From positions 1 to 64,000 of the forward strand of contig NZ_NESI01000012.1 in the NCBI RefSeq assembly GCF_002778325.1: a stretch of DNA of 64,000 nucleotides. Direction: 5' to 3'. The translations under genes and the position numbers were made by a program. Under the pieces are notes generated by a model. It saw only the letters and a list, made by a program, of their open reading frames with translations. It was not told the origin of the DNA and did not search any database. This DNA comes from Limnohabitans sp. B9-3 (GTDB lineage: Bacteria > Pseudomonadota > Gammaproteobacteria > Burkholderiales > Burkholderiaceae_C). The stretch's first letter is position 1. Each line of letters opens with the position of its first letter. Shown here piece after piece: positions 17,576 through 26,344 of the stretch.

Positions 17576-18010
17576 ATGACGAACTATCAAAAATTTCTCG
17601 TGCCTATCGGCGCTGTGGGGCTCACCGCTTGGGCTTGGCAAATCAGTGGTTGGATGGGTGTGTTCATGGTGTTCACCGGCGGCGTGATGTGGCTGCTGTT
17701 GTATTTCACCCGTTTGATGCAAATCTTGAAGCGCGCCAACAACCGCCCCATTGGCTTTGTCGACAGCGCGGTCATGCTCAATGCCAAGCTCAAGCCGGGC
17801 ATGAGTTTGATGCACATGATTGCCATGACGCGCGCTTTGGGTCAGCTGGAGACCGAGAAAAATACGCAACCTGAAGTTTTCAGCTGGCGCGATGGCAGCC
17901 AATCGGTGGTGCGCTGCACCTTGGTCAGCGGCAAGCTGCAAAGCTGGACGCTGGATCGCCCGTTCCAAGCCGAAGATGTCGACCCCACCACTGTGTCTGC
18001 CAACGATTGA
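17576..18010 (+). CDS. Conserved membrane protein of unknown function
   Basis: The product is 144 residues. Two hydrophobic stretches near the N-terminus (about residues 7-27 and 28-46) are followed by a soluble part of about 95 residues. I do not recognise a named family. Codon use is like the neighbours and the start is followed by a good open frame, so it is a real gene. It lies between the QseC-like kinase and ilvE and is probably transcribed separately from the haem operon. The C-terminal part (SWRDGSQSVVRCTLVSGKLQ) contains no catalytic motif that I can name. Confidence 0.6.
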   Translation: MTNYQKFLVPIGAVGLTAWAWQISGWMGVFMVFTGGVMWLLLYFTRLMQILKRANNRPIGFVDSAVMLNAKLKPGMSLMHMIAMTRALGQLETEKNTQPEVFSWRDGSQSVVRCTLVSGKLQSWTLDRPFQAEDVDPTTVSAND

Positions 18011-18097
18011 CCTTGTGGCAAACCCGTACGGTTGGCTCGCTAAAATGTGGCCATCTGTCAAATTGGCAACCCCACTTTCAAGTCCAAAGGAAACCCC

Positions 18098-19048
18098 ATG
18101 AGCGTAGTCATCCCTTCCATGTCTGACCGTGACGGCAAAATCTGGATGGACGGCCAGATGGTCGATTGGCGCGACGCCAAGATCCATGTGCTGAGCCACA
18201 CCCTGCACTACGGTTGCGGCGCTTTTGAAGGCGTGCGCGCTTACAAAACCGAACAAGGCACCGCCATCTTCCGTTTGCAAGAGCACACCCAGCGCCTGTT
18301 CAACAGCGCCAAGATTTTGCGCATGGCCATCCCTTTCACCCAAGATCAAGTCAACCAAGCGCAATGCGACGTGGTGCGTGAGAACAACTTAGAGTCCGGC
18401 TACATCCGCCCCCTCACTTGGATTGGCGACAAGAAATTGGGCGTCTCGCCCAAAGGAAACACCATCCATTTGATGGTCGCCGCTTGGACCTGGGGTGCGT
18501 ACCTTGGTGAAGAAGGCATGAAGCGCGGCATCCGCGTCAAAACATCCAGCTACACCCGCCACCACGTCAACATCACCATGACGCAAGCCAAGGCGGTGAG
18601 CAACTACACCAACTCCATCTTGGCCAACATGGAAGTGACCGATGAAGGTTACGATGAAGCCCTGTTGCTCGACACCTCAGGCTTTGTGTCTGAAGGCGCT
18701 GGCGAAAACATCTTTGTGGTCAAAGATGGCGTGATCTACACGCCTGACTTGTCGGCTGGTGCTTTGAACGGCATCACCCGCAACACGGTGTTCCACATCG
18801 CCAAAGATTTGGGCCTCGAGATCGTGCAAAAGCGCATCACCCGTGACGAGGTGTACATCTCTGACGAGGCCTTCTTCACCGGCACCGCCGCTGAGGTCAC
18901 ACCGATCCGCGAACTCGACCGCATTGAGCTGGGCAAAGAAGGCTATGTGGGTAGCCGTGGTCCGATCACCGAAAAAATTCAAAGCGCGTTCTTTGACATC
19001 GTCAACGGCCGCAACCCCAAGTACGCCCATTGGTTGACCAAGGTCTGA
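18098..19048 (+). CDS. ilvE: Branched-chain amino acid aminotransferase (IlvE)
   Basis: IlvE is a PLP enzyme for the last step of leucine, isoleucine and valine synthesis. The product is 316 residues. It has the fold-type IV signatures HTLHYGCGAFEGVRAY, the segment with the PLP lysine MTQAKAVSNYTNSILAN, EGAGENIFVV, and TGTAAEVTPIREL. I moved the start to MSVVIPSMSD because AAAGGA stands seven bases upstream. The longer frame begins in a region that looks like promoter sequence. The zinc-finger gene follows four bases after the stop. Confidence 0.94.
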   Translation: MSVVIPSMSDRDGKIWMDGQMVDWRDAKIHVLSHTLHYGCGAFEGVRAYKTEQGTAIFRLQEHTQRLFNSAKILRMAIPFTQDQVNQAQCDVVRENNLESGYIRPLTWIGDKKLGVSPKGNTIHLMVAAWTWGAYLGEEGMKRGIRVKTSSYTRHHVNITMTQAKAVSNYTNSILANMEVTDEGYDEALLLDTSGFVSEGAGENIFVVKDGVIYTPDLSAGALNGITRNTVFHIAKDLGLEIVQKRITRDEVYISDEAFFTGTAAEVTPIRELDRIELGKEGYVGSRGPITEKIQSAFFDIVNGRNPKYAHWLTKV

Positions 19049-19052
19049 ACAC

Positions 19053-19256
19053 ATGAGCCACCCTATTGAACTTCTGGCCAGTGACCTCAATGGTCACGGC
19101 GGCGTGTTTTGCCCCAGCCCGAAAGCGGACATGAAAATCTGGAACAGCCACCCCAAGGTTTACTTGGATGTGGCCAGCACCGGTGAAGCCAAGTGCCCGT
19201 ACTGCGGCACCGTGTACCAACTCAAAGCCGGCGAACACGTTGGCGGGCACCATTAA
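19053..19256 (+). CDS. Zinc-finger domain protein (zf-CHCC, NDUFS6-like)
   Basis: This small protein of 67 residues has the CHCC zinc-finger pattern. A cysteine lies in GGVFCPSPKAD, histidine in WNSHPKVYLD, and the pair CPYCG near the C-terminus, ending GEHVGGHH. The family occurs widely in proteobacteria and is related to the complex I accessory subunit NDUFS6. Its bacterial role is not established. It begins four bases after ilvE and its end overlaps the likely start of waaF. Confidence 0.85.
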   Translation: MSHPIELLASDLNGHGGVFCPSPKADMKIWNSHPKVYLDVASTGEAKCPYCGTVYQLKAGEHVGGHH

Positions 19257-20322
19257 ACAAGCACTGGCCAAAAACGCGCTGATCATCGCGCCCCAATGGA
19301 TTGGGGATGCCGTGATGACAGAGCCGTTGTTGCGCCGTTTGGCCGCGCGCGGAGAGCGCCTCACCGTGGCTGCGCTGCCTTGGATTGCGCCGGTCTACCG
19401 CGCCATGCCAGGCGTGGCTGAGGTGATTGAGATGCCGTTCAAACACGGCGGTTTGCAGCTCAAGGGCCGTTGGATGCTGGCTCGCCAGCTGCGCGGTCGC
19501 TTTGAGGCGGCTTATGTTTGCCCCAACTCACTCAAAAGCGCCCTGATTCCATGGATGGCGGGCATCCCAAGGCGCATCGGCTACACCGGCGAAATGCGCT
19601 TTGGCTTGCTGACCGACCGACTGGACAACCCCCAACTCGAAGAGCGCCCCCCCATGGTGGAGTGGTATGCCGCCCTGAGTTTGGTGGGCCAGACCTATGC
19701 ACAGCCTGAGCAGCCCATGAAGCTGACGGGCGATTTGCGGCCCATCCTCCAAATGCCCCCCCAGCTGATGGACCAAGCGCTGGAAGAGTTGAGCCGTATT
19801 CCGAGCTTGCCCGTGTTGGCGCGCAACAGCTATGTGGTGTTTGCACCGGGGGCCGAGTACGGCCCTGCCAAGCGCTGGCCGGCCAAACACTTTGCTGAAT
19901 TAGCCACCAAAATTGACCGTCCCGTGTTGGTGTTGGGCTCGGGCAAAGAGCACGACATTGCTGAAGAAATCACCCGAACCGCGAATGCGCAGCAGCCCGG
20001 CCATTGCCACAACTTGGCGGGCAAGACCAACTTGGTGCAAGCGTTTGCCTTGATTGCCAACGCGCAACGTGTGGTCAGCAACGATTCCGGTTTGATGCAT
20101 GTGGCTGCCGCCTTCGGTGTGCCGCAAGTCGCGGTGTATGGCTCGTCCAGCCCTGAGCACACGCCGCCTTTGAACGACCGTGCCCGTGTGGTGTGGTTGC
20201 GCGTGGACCCCAACTATCAGCCGCCGTTGGCCTGTGCGCCTTGTTATGAACGCACTTGTCCGTTGGGTCACACGCGGTGCTTGGAAGACGTGTCGGCCGA
20301 GCGGGTTTACAAACTGCTCTGA
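19240..20322 (+). CDS. waaF: ADP-heptose:LPS heptosyltransferase II (WaaF)
   Basis: WaaF adds the second heptose to the inner core of lipopolysaccharide at the inner face of the cytoplasmic membrane. The GT9-family product of about 360 residues has ALIIAPQWIGDAVMTEPLL at the N-terminus, FAPGAEYGPAKRWP in the middle, and the nucleotide-sugar region NDSGLMHVAAAFGVPQVAVY. No ATG fits the N-terminus. A TTG at 19240 or a CTG at 19264 would give the usual beginning, whereas the ATG at 19168 adds proline-rich sequence read from the overlapping zinc-finger gene. The gene is convergent with the following sensor kinase gene. Confidence 0.9.
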   Translation: MAGTIKQALAKNALIIAPQWIGDAVMTEPLLRRLAARGERLTVAALPWIAPVYRAMPGVAEVIEMPFKHGGLQLKGRWMLARQLRGRFEAAYVCPNSLKSALIPWMAGIPRRIGYTGEMRFGLLTDRLDNPQLEERPPMVEWYAALSLVGQTYAQPEQPMKLTGDLRPILQMPPQLMDQALEELSRIPSLPVLARNSYVVFAPGAEYGPAKRWPAKHFAELATKIDRPVLVLGSGKEHDIAEEITRTANAQQPGHCHNLAGKTNLVQAFALIANAQRVVSNDSGLMHVAAAFGVPQVAVYGSSSPEHTPPLNDRARVVWLRVDPNYQPPLACAPCYERTCPLGHTRCLEDVSAERVYKLL

Positions 20323-20349
20323 TTCAACTTGACGTTGTGTGCCGGTGCT

Positions 20350-21585
20350 TTAGATCGGCAACATCACCACAAAGTTGGCACCGCCACCGCCACGGTCTTC
20401 ACAGTGCACCTCACCCCCATGACGCTGCACGATCGAGCGCACCAGCGCCAAGCCTAAACCCACACCACCTTCGCGTTCACTGGCTCCGGGCAGACGGTAA
20501 AACGGTTCAAAAATGCGCTCGCGCAAATCTGCCGGTACGCCAGGGCCACGGTCGGCCACGTTCAATTGCAGCCAAGACTTGCCGTTGCGTGTCACCCGCG
20601 CCAGTCCAACTTGAATGTCTGAGGTCCCGTAACGCCGTGCGTTTTCGAGCAGGTTGCGCAGCATGCGGCGCAGCAGTTTGGCCACGCCCGGCACGCTCTG
20701 GCTTTGTGGGTGTTCACCTAAATCTAAGGTGGCGTCGAAGCGGGCGCATTCTTCAGTGGCCAAGCCAGTGAGGTCGACCTGTTCAAGGGTGCCCAGATCC
20801 ATCGCTTTGGCGTCGAGGCGACTGGCCAGCAAGATTTCGTCAATCAATTGGTCCAGCTCGCCCACACTGCGCGAGATTTCTGCTTTCATCGCGGGTGAAG
20901 GTGTGTCGCCCATCAGCTCTAGGCCCATGCGAATGCGCGTCAGCGGCGAGCGCAACTCATGTGACGCATTGGCTAGCAGCGACTTGTGTGAGGTCACCAG
21001 TTGTTCTACTTTTGCGGCTGCATGGTTGAAGCGCTGCGCGAGGTAGGTCACTTCGTCATGCCCTTCTTCGGCCACGCGTGCGGACAGATTGCCTGTGCCC
21101 CATTGCTCCACGCCTTTTTGCAAATGTTCCAGGCGGCGTGTGAGACGGCGCACGATGGGGTAGGTGCCCAGTGCCACGGCGATGCCGACGAGCCCAAGGG
21201 TCCAGAAAAAACCGTAGGGCGGGCGGCTCCAAAAACTGCGCGGAGGGCGCGGCAAATGGATGTGCATCAATTCGCCGCTGTGCATGCGCACCATGAATTC
21301 GGGCCCTGTCCCGTAATGCCCTGGGGGGTGCGGCATATCGGGTGCCGTTGGCGGCGGCGCCTCCAAGGGAAAGCCGTCTGGCGGGCGCAGTCGCGCTTGG
21401 CCTTGGCCGACCAAATCACCGTCTACGTTACGGACCATCACATCGCGCAAAGGCGGCTCTGCGGTCACGCGCATGATCCATCCCGCTAGCAGCGTCAACA
21501 TGGCCACTGCCAGCACCACGGCAAACCAAATGCGCACGTACAAGGGCAGGTGCAGCAAACGGCTGCGCGTGGTGAAAAGGGGCAT
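20350..21585 (-). CDS. Sensor histidine kinase (CpxA/EnvZ-like layout)
   Basis: This is an inner-membrane kinase of about 411 residues. A first membrane segment (IWFAVVLAVAMLTLLAGWIM) is followed by a proline-rich periplasmic loop of about 100 residues. A second segment lies near TLGLVGIAVALGTYPIV. HAMP is followed by the HisKA box NASHELRSPLTRIRMG, then the ATPase domain with NLLENARRYG and GVGLGLALVRSIV. It starts four bases after the response regulator gene. The start MPLFTTR was chosen because longer versions run into the regulator coding sequence. The signal is unknown. Confidence 0.88.
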   Translation of the reverse strand: MPLFTTRSRLLHLPLYVRIWFAVVLAVAMLTLLAGWIMRVTAEPPLRDVMVRNVDGDLVGQGQARLRPPDGFPLEAPPPTAPDMPHPPGHYGTGPEFMVRMHSGELMHIHLPRPPRSFWSRPPYGFFWTLGLVGIAVALGTYPIVRRLTRRLEHLQKGVEQWGTGNLSARVAEEGHDEVTYLAQRFNHAAAKVEQLVTSHKSLLANASHELRSPLTRIRMGLELMGDTPSPAMKAEISRSVGELDQLIDEILLASRLDAKAMDLGTLEQVDLTGLATEECARFDATLDLGEHPQSQSVPGVAKLLRRMLRNLLENARRYGTSDIQVGLARVTRNGKSWLQLNVADRGPGVPADLRERIFEPFYRLPGASEREGGVGLGLALVRSIVQRHGGEVHCEDRGGGGANFVVMLPI

Positions 21586-21589
21586 GGCG

Positions 21590-22324
21590 TTAGTCTTGAT
21601 GTTTGGCAAACACATAGCCCACACCCCGCACCGTCAAGATGCGTTTGGGCGATTTGGCGTCGTCTTCAATGGCCGCACGGATGCGGCCCATGTGCACGTC
21701 GATGGAGCGGTCAAAGGCTTCGAGTTCACGCCCGCGTACCGCCTCCATGATTTGGTCGCGGCTGAGCACGCGTCCTGCACGCTCGGCCAATACCCACAAC
21801 AAATCGAACTGGTAGGACGTGAGTTCGCAGGCTTTGCCGTGCACGGTGACGAGACGGGCGTCGCGGTCGAGTTCTAGCGCGCCAAACTTGAGCAACTGAT
21901 GCGATGAGTTGGGGCCGCCATCAGGTGACTCACCGAGTCCATGGCGGCGCAACACCGCACGGATGCGGGCCAATAACTCGCGGGGCTCGAAGGGCTTGGG
22001 TAAGTAGTCGTCTGCGCCAATTTCGAGGCCCACGATGCGGTCCATCGGATCGCCTTTGGCGGTCAACATCAGCACCGGCGTTTGTGCCAAATGGCCGGGC
22101 AAGCCACGGATGCGGCGGCAGACGTCCAAGCCGTCGATGTCGGGCAGCATCAAGTCGAGCAGCACCAACGAGGTGGGTTCGCCACGGCTGTCGGCCTCTT
22201 GCAGCAGGCGCAGCCCGGTCAAGCCATTGGCGGCGTGTTGCACCTCAAAGCCCGATTGCCGCAAGTATTCGCCCACCATGTGGGCTAAGCGGTGGTCGTC
22301 TTCAATCAGTAAGAGTGTGTTCAT
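21590..22324 (-). CDS. OmpR-family response regulator
   Basis: The 244-residue product has a receiver domain (TLLLIEDDHRLAHMVGEYL, phospho-acceptor in VLLDLMLPDIDG, KP pair in YLPKPFEPREL) and a C-terminal winged helix (LTSYQFDLLWVLAERAGR; RSIDVHMGRIRAAIEDD). It resembles RstA/CpxR-type regulators. The start at MNTLLL is chosen because the upstream extension overlaps the AmpG-like gene's end region. The gene lies between the permease gene (10 bases upstream) and its kinase (4 bases downstream), so all three are probably one transcript. Confidence 0.9.
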   Translation of the reverse strand: MNTLLLIEDDHRLAHMVGEYLRQSGFEVQHAANGLTGLRLLQEADSRGEPTSLVLLDLMLPDIDGLDVCRRIRGLPGHLAQTPVLMLTAKGDPMDRIVGLEIGADDYLPKPFEPRELLARIRAVLRRHGLGESPDGGPNSSHQLLKFGALELDRDARLVTVHGKACELTSYQFDLLWVLAERAGRVLSRDQIMEAVRGRELEAFDRSIDVHMGRIRAAIEDDAKSPKRILTVRGVGYVFAKHQD

Positions 22325-22334
22325 GGTGTTGCCA

Positions 22335-23714
22335 TCATGCAGGGAGAACCTTGGCATGCACGGGCAACACCCGTGACGCCAGCCAGACCAACAGCAACAC
22401 CGGTGCGCCCAGCCACGCGGTGTGGGTGAAGAAGTCGGCGTAGCCGTGGGCGTCCACGTACACGCCCGAAAACCCCGCCAGCCATTTGGGCGCGAGCAGC
22501 ATCATGGAGCTGAACAGGGCGTACTGCGTGGCCGAGTAATTGACGTTGGTCAGGCTCGACAAATAGGCAATGAACGCTGCCGAGGCAATGCCGCTGGCCA
22601 AGTTGTCGGCGGAGATGACCCACACCAAGGCCGTTAAATCATGACCGCGCGTGGCCAACCAAGCGAATAACAGGTTGGTCAGCGCGCTCAACACAGCACC
22701 GAGCATCAAGATGCGCATGACGCCCAAACGCATGGACAACACGCCACCAATGAATGCGCCCAGCAACGTCATGATCACACCAAACACTTTGGTCACGGCG
22801 GCCACTTCGTCTTTGGTGTAACCCATGTCCACGTAAAACGGGTTGGCCATGATGCCCATCACCACGTCGCTGATGCGGTAGATGGCGATCAGCCCCAAGA
22901 TGATGGCGGCTTGCCAGCGGTAGCGGCCAATGAAGTCGGCAAACGGCGCGACCAAAGCACTTTGCAACCACTCACGGGTGTTGCGTGCAGGCGCCATGGG
23001 CTGCTGCGCGGGCTCGGGCGACAGCAGCACGGTCAGCACGCCCAAACTCATGGAGGCTGCCATCACCAAATACGCGGCTTGCCACGCAGCGTGTTGGTAG
23101 GCGGTGTCGGCATCTGCGCCGGTGGCGACGCGGGCGGCGATCCACAACACGCCTGCCCCCGCCCAAATCATGGCGAGGCGGTAGCCGGTTTGGTAGGTGG
23201 CTGCGAGCGCCGCTTGGTGCTGCGCATCGGCTGATTCAATGCGAAACGCATCGAGCGCAATGTCTTGTGTGGCCGAGCCAAAAGCCACCAGCAAGGCGCA
23301 CCACACCACGGGCTCCAGCGCGAGTTGCGGGTCCAGCAAGGCCATGCCGACCAAGCCACCCACCACCAACGCCTGTGCGAACAGAAGCCAGCTGCGACGC
23401 CGTCCCAACCAGCGTGTGAGCAGCGGCAGCGGCAAGCGGTCGACCAAGGGTGACCAAACCCATTTAAAGCCGTAGGCCAAACCCACCCAGCTTAAAAAGC
23501 CAATCGTGCTGCGGTCGATGCCCGCTTCGCGCAGCCGAAAACTCAGCGTGCCTAAAACCAACAAAAGTGGCAAACCCGCCGAAAACCCCAAACACAACAT
23601 CCGCCAAGACGCCGGCTCCAAATACACCTTGAACGCGGCCAACCAACTGGGCGTTTGTGATGTGGATTTATCAGGTGAAGTCGTGTCAGCGGGCTGACTT
23701 GTTGTATCGTTCAT
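22335..23714 (-). CDS. AmpG-like muropeptide permease (MFS/PAT family)
   Basis: This is a 459-residue polytopic membrane protein of about 12-14 helices. Its N-terminal signature SAGLPLLLVLGTLSFRLREA and GLAYGFKWVWSPLVDRLPLP are typical of AmpG permeases. AmpG imports GlcNAc-anhydromuramyl peptides for cell-wall recycling. The first residues are polar and threonine-rich, then the helices begin near residue 40. The gene sits just ahead of an OmpR-type two-component system, so envelope or cell-wall stress may be the regulatory link. A divergent M48 protease gene begins 36 bases away. Confidence 0.86.
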   Translation of the reverse strand: MNDTTSQPADTTSPDKSTSQTPSWLAAFKVYLEPASWRMLCLGFSAGLPLLLVLGTLSFRLREAGIDRSTIGFLSWVGLAYGFKWVWSPLVDRLPLPLLTRWLGRRRSWLLFAQALVVGGLVGMALLDPQLALEPVVWCALLVAFGSATQDIALDAFRIESADAQHQAALAATYQTGYRLAMIWAGAGVLWIAARVATGADADTAYQHAAWQAAYLVMAASMSLGVLTVLLSPEPAQQPMAPARNTREWLQSALVAPFADFIGRYRWQAAIILGLIAIYRISDVVMGIMANPFYVDMGYTKDEVAAVTKVFGVIMTLLGAFIGGVLSMRLGVMRILMLGAVLSALTNLLFAWLATRGHDLTALVWVISADNLASGIASAAFIAYLSSLTNVNYSATQYALFSSMMLLAPKWLAGFSGVYVDAHGYADFFTHTAWLGAPVLLLVWLASRVLPVHAKVLPA

Positions 23715-23749
23715 GTCTCTATTTTCAGGCTTTCGAGCCAGGACATGTC

Positions 23750-24583
23750 ATGGTCACCAAACGTGCGTTTCTTTATGGTTGTGTGGGCTGCGCCTGCGGC
23801 CTCGGCTCGGGTGCCTTGTTGGCGCGCGAGGGCGTGGAGGTGGGCAAAGAGTCGGCGTTTGCCAGTTTGGTGCCCGCGGCCGAGGTGGAGCAATCGGCGC
23901 GTCAGCAATACGGCCAAATGCTCAAAGAGGCGGCCAGCAAAAACGCGCTGGGCCCCGACGACCATCCGCAAGTGCAGCGCTTGCGCCGTATTGCCAAGGA
24001 GATCATTCCGCACAGCTACGAATGGAATGCCCGCGCGCGTGAATGGAAGTGGGAAGTGAACCTGATTGGCTCCAACCAGATCAACGCGTTTTGCATGCCT
24101 GGCGGCAAGATCGCGTTCTACACCGGCATCTTGAACCAGCTCAAACTCACGGACGATGAGGTGGCGATGGTGATGGGCCATGAAGTGGCTCATGCACTGC
24201 GCGAACACGCCCGCGAGCGCATGGGCAAAGCCACCGCCACCAACGGTTTGGCGGCGATTGGTAGCACGGTGGCTTCTGTTTTCTTTGGTGTCAACCCGCA
24301 GCTCACTGACTTGGTGGCCAAGCAAGGTGCGGGCTTGTTGAATCTAAAGTTCAGCCGCGACGACGAAACCGAGGCCGATTTGGTGGGCATGGAGTTGGCC
24401 GCGCGTGCGGGTTATGACCCGCGTTCAGGCGTGACCCTGTGGCAAAAAATGAGCGACGCCAACAAAGGTGCGCCGCCTCAGTGGCTCAGCACCCACCCCT
24501 CAGGCACCTCGCGCATTCAAGAAATTCAGGCCAATTTACCGAAGGTGTTGCCGCTGTACGAGCGCGGCAAAAACGGGCAATAG
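23750..24583 (+). CDS. M48-family metalloprotease, exported
   Basis: The 277-residue product carries the zincin motif MGHEVAHALREHARERMG (His144, Glu145, His148) and the third-ligand region SRDDETEADLVGMELAARAG. These are typical of the BepA/LoiP/YggG group of envelope metallopeptidases. The N-terminus MVTKRAFLYGCVGCACGLG is a short hydrophobic signal with several cysteines, so a lipoprotein anchor is possible but no clean lipobox is evident. AGGA upstream of 23750 supports this start. The gene is divergent from the AmpG-like gene and convergent with the MBL hydrolase gene. Confidence 0.88.
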   Translation: MVTKRAFLYGCVGCACGLGSGALLAREGVEVGKESAFASLVPAAEVEQSARQQYGQMLKEAASKNALGPDDHPQVQRLRRIAKEIIPHSYEWNARAREWKWEVNLIGSNQINAFCMPGGKIAFYTGILNQLKLTDDEVAMVMGHEVAHALREHARERMGKATATNGLAAIGSTVASVFFGVNPQLTDLVAKQGAGLLNLKFSRDDETEADLVGMELAARAGYDPRSGVTLWQKMSDANKGAPPQWLSTHPSGTSRIQEIQANLPKVLPLYERGKNGQ

Positions 24584-24616
24584 GTTGTTGAAACGAGGCC
24601 TGCAGCCGCTGCTGCT

Positions 24617-25255
24617 TCAGGTCCCGCCCACGTAAGGGTTGCTGCGACGCTCACGGCCGAACGTGCTTTCAGGGCCGTGGCCAGGGATGAACACCGTGTC
24701 GTCGCCCATGGGCCATAGGCGCTGAGTGATGCTGCTGATCAAGTCGTCGTGGTTGCCTTGCGGGAAGTCGGTGCGGCCAATGCTGCCTGCAAACAGCACA
24801 TCGCCCACAAACGCGCGCTGGATCTCTGGCGAGTAAAAGACCACATGGCCGGGGGTGTGGCCAGGGCAGTGGCGCACTTGAAGCGTGTGCTTGCCTAATG
24901 TGACGGTGTCGCCGTCTTGCAACCAGCGTGTGGGTGTGAAAGCACGCGAAGGCGGAAAGCCATAGTTCGCGGCGGCTTGTGCCAAGCCATCAATCCAAAA
25001 CTGGTCGCCCACATGCGGGCCGACGATGGGCAACTTCAAGTGCTCGGCCAAGTCGGCCGTGCCGCCCGCGTGGTCGATGTGCGCATGGGTGATCCAGATT
25101 TGTTCGAGCGTGACGCCCAGCTGCTTGCACGCGCCAACCAGCAGCTCTAAGTCGCCACCCGGGTCAATGATGGCACCTTGCATCGTTTCATCGTCCCAGA
25201 CGATGGAGCAGTTTTGCTGGAAAGGCGTGACGGGGACGGTTTCGTACTGGAGCAT
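24617..25255 (-). CDS. MBL-fold metallo-hydrolase (glyoxalase II-like, YcbL type)
   Basis: The 212-residue product has the metallo-beta-lactamase motif THAHIDHAGG. Further ligands lie in VRHCPGHTPGHVVFY and in FVGDVLFAGSIGRTDFP, and the terminal histidine in FIPGHGPESTFGRE. It lacks the C-terminal extension of GloB, so it fits the compact YcbL group, some members of which hydrolyse S-lactoylglutathione slowly. No operon partner is evident. Confidence 0.85.
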   Translation of the reverse strand: MLQYETVPVTPFQQNCSIVWDDETMQGAIIDPGGDLELLVGACKQLGVTLEQIWITHAHIDHAGGTADLAEHLKLPIVGPHVGDQFWIDGLAQAAANYGFPPSRAFTPTRWLQDGDTVTLGKHTLQVRHCPGHTPGHVVFYSPEIQRAFVGDVLFAGSIGRTDFPQGNHDDLISSITQRLWPMGDDTVFIPGHGPESTFGRERRSNPYVGGT

Positions 25256-25585
25256 GGCGAGACTTAATTCGTAGGGGCTTGATAACAGTGCATCTGGATG
25301 TTACCTGCCCACGTTGTGCCTGAGCTCAGATGGCCGTGCGACCCAATTGATGGGCGGATTGGATGATGCTGATCTTCAATTCGAGCATTTATATGAGGAA
25401 AGGCTTTTCTATGGAAAATATGGTTATTGAAATATTAAAGCGTATTTTGTGTAGTTAAGAAAAGCAATAAACAGATTAATCACAAAACAGTAGTTCTAGA
25501 ACTAATAGGGCATTGATTTCATCAAAATTAAAAATAGGATAACCACAAAATTCAATAGATTAACTATTAAATAGCTAGTTGTAAA
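25256..25585. other. AT-rich intergenic stretch at the edge of a foreign-looking island
   Basis: There is no convincing gene in these 330 bases. The first 135 bases have normal composition. From about 25390 the sequence becomes strikingly AT-rich and stays AT-poor in neither strand until after 27400. Just before the transition, on the minus strand at 25326-25388, a short frame reads MLELKISIIQSAHQLGRTAI followed by a stop. It resembles the C-terminal end of a bacterial regulator and could be a gene remnant. Promoter elements for the pxpB-like gene probably lie in the AT-rich half, but none stands out. Confidence 0.4.
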
Positions 25586-26344
25586 ATGTTAAATTCAGAA
25601 AAATCAAATAAAAAATTAAACATAAATTATAAAATTCGAGCGCAGGGTGATCGTTGTATCAATGTCGATTTTGGTGAAGCCATAGACCCTGAAATTGGCC
25701 GTATGTGCTTGAGTGCTGCAGCCATGCTCCGCAGAGCACAATTGCCCGGGGTCTTTGAAATTGTGCCATCTTATATTTCAGTTGCTTTGCATTACGCACC
25801 AACCTTTCAACCCACTGCGGGATACAGTGCATTTGAAACACTCGCAATGATGGTAGAAAATTTATTGAGCGCTGGATTAACTGAGCTGACACAAGAATCG
25901 AGAACTATTCAGATACCTATATGCTATGGCGGAGTCCATGGCCCAGATTTATTGGATATCGCTGAGCGAATTAAATTATCGCCAGAAGAGGTGATTGAGC
26001 ATCATACTAAATCTATAGCGATGGTGTACATGCTGGGATTTGCACCCGGTTGCCCTTATGTGGCATTGCTTGATCCCGTTTTTGCAATTCCTCGACGTGA
26101 CATGCCTTTAACCTCTGTACCTGCGGGCTCGGTTGTTGTGGCTAATCGTCAAAATTTAATTTATCCAAGTGCGTTGCCGTGCGGCTGGCATATTTTAGGT
26201 GCGACACCACTCAAAATGTTTGATCTGGATCGAACGCCGCCTGCACTGCTTGCGCCAGGAGACTATTTGGAATTTACATCCATTTGTATGGAAGAGTATG
26301 AACACATTAAAAACTCAGAGGCCGTTCTCGGTGTAAATCCATGA
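25586..26344 (+). CDS. PxpB/KipI-like 5-oxoprolinase subunit (allophanate hydrolase subunit 1 fold)
   Basis: The 252-residue product matches the KipI/PxpB family. It has YKIRAQGDRCINVDFGEAID at the start, IPICYGGVHGPDLLDIAE, and the hallmark MLGFAPGCPYVALLDP, with ATPLKMFDLDRTPPALLAPG near the end. In the characterised PxpABC enzyme this subunit helps hydrolyse 5-oxoproline with ATP. The gene is clearly more AT-rich than its neighbours, with many AAA and ATT codons at the N-terminus, which suggests transfer. It overlaps the pxpC-like gene as ATGA. No pxpA gene is in the window, so the substrate may differ. Confidence 0.82.
   Translation: MLNSEKSNKKLNINYKIRAQGDRCINVDFGEAIDPEIGRMCLSAAAMLRRAQLPGVFEIVPSYISVALHYAPTFQPTAGYSAFETLAMMVENLLSAGLTELTQESRTIQIPICYGGVHGPDLLDIAERIKLSPEEVIEHHTKSIAMVYMLGFAPGCPYVALLDPVFAIPRRDMPLTSVPAGSVVVANRQNLIYPSALPCGWHILGATPLKMFDLDRTPPALLAPGDYLEFTSICMEEYEHIKNSEAVLGVNP

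Noticed and set aside
19168-19239. ATG start for waaF at 19168
   Set aside because: The added residues are proline- and alanine-rich translation of the overlapping zinc-finger gene in another frame and do not resemble WaaF.
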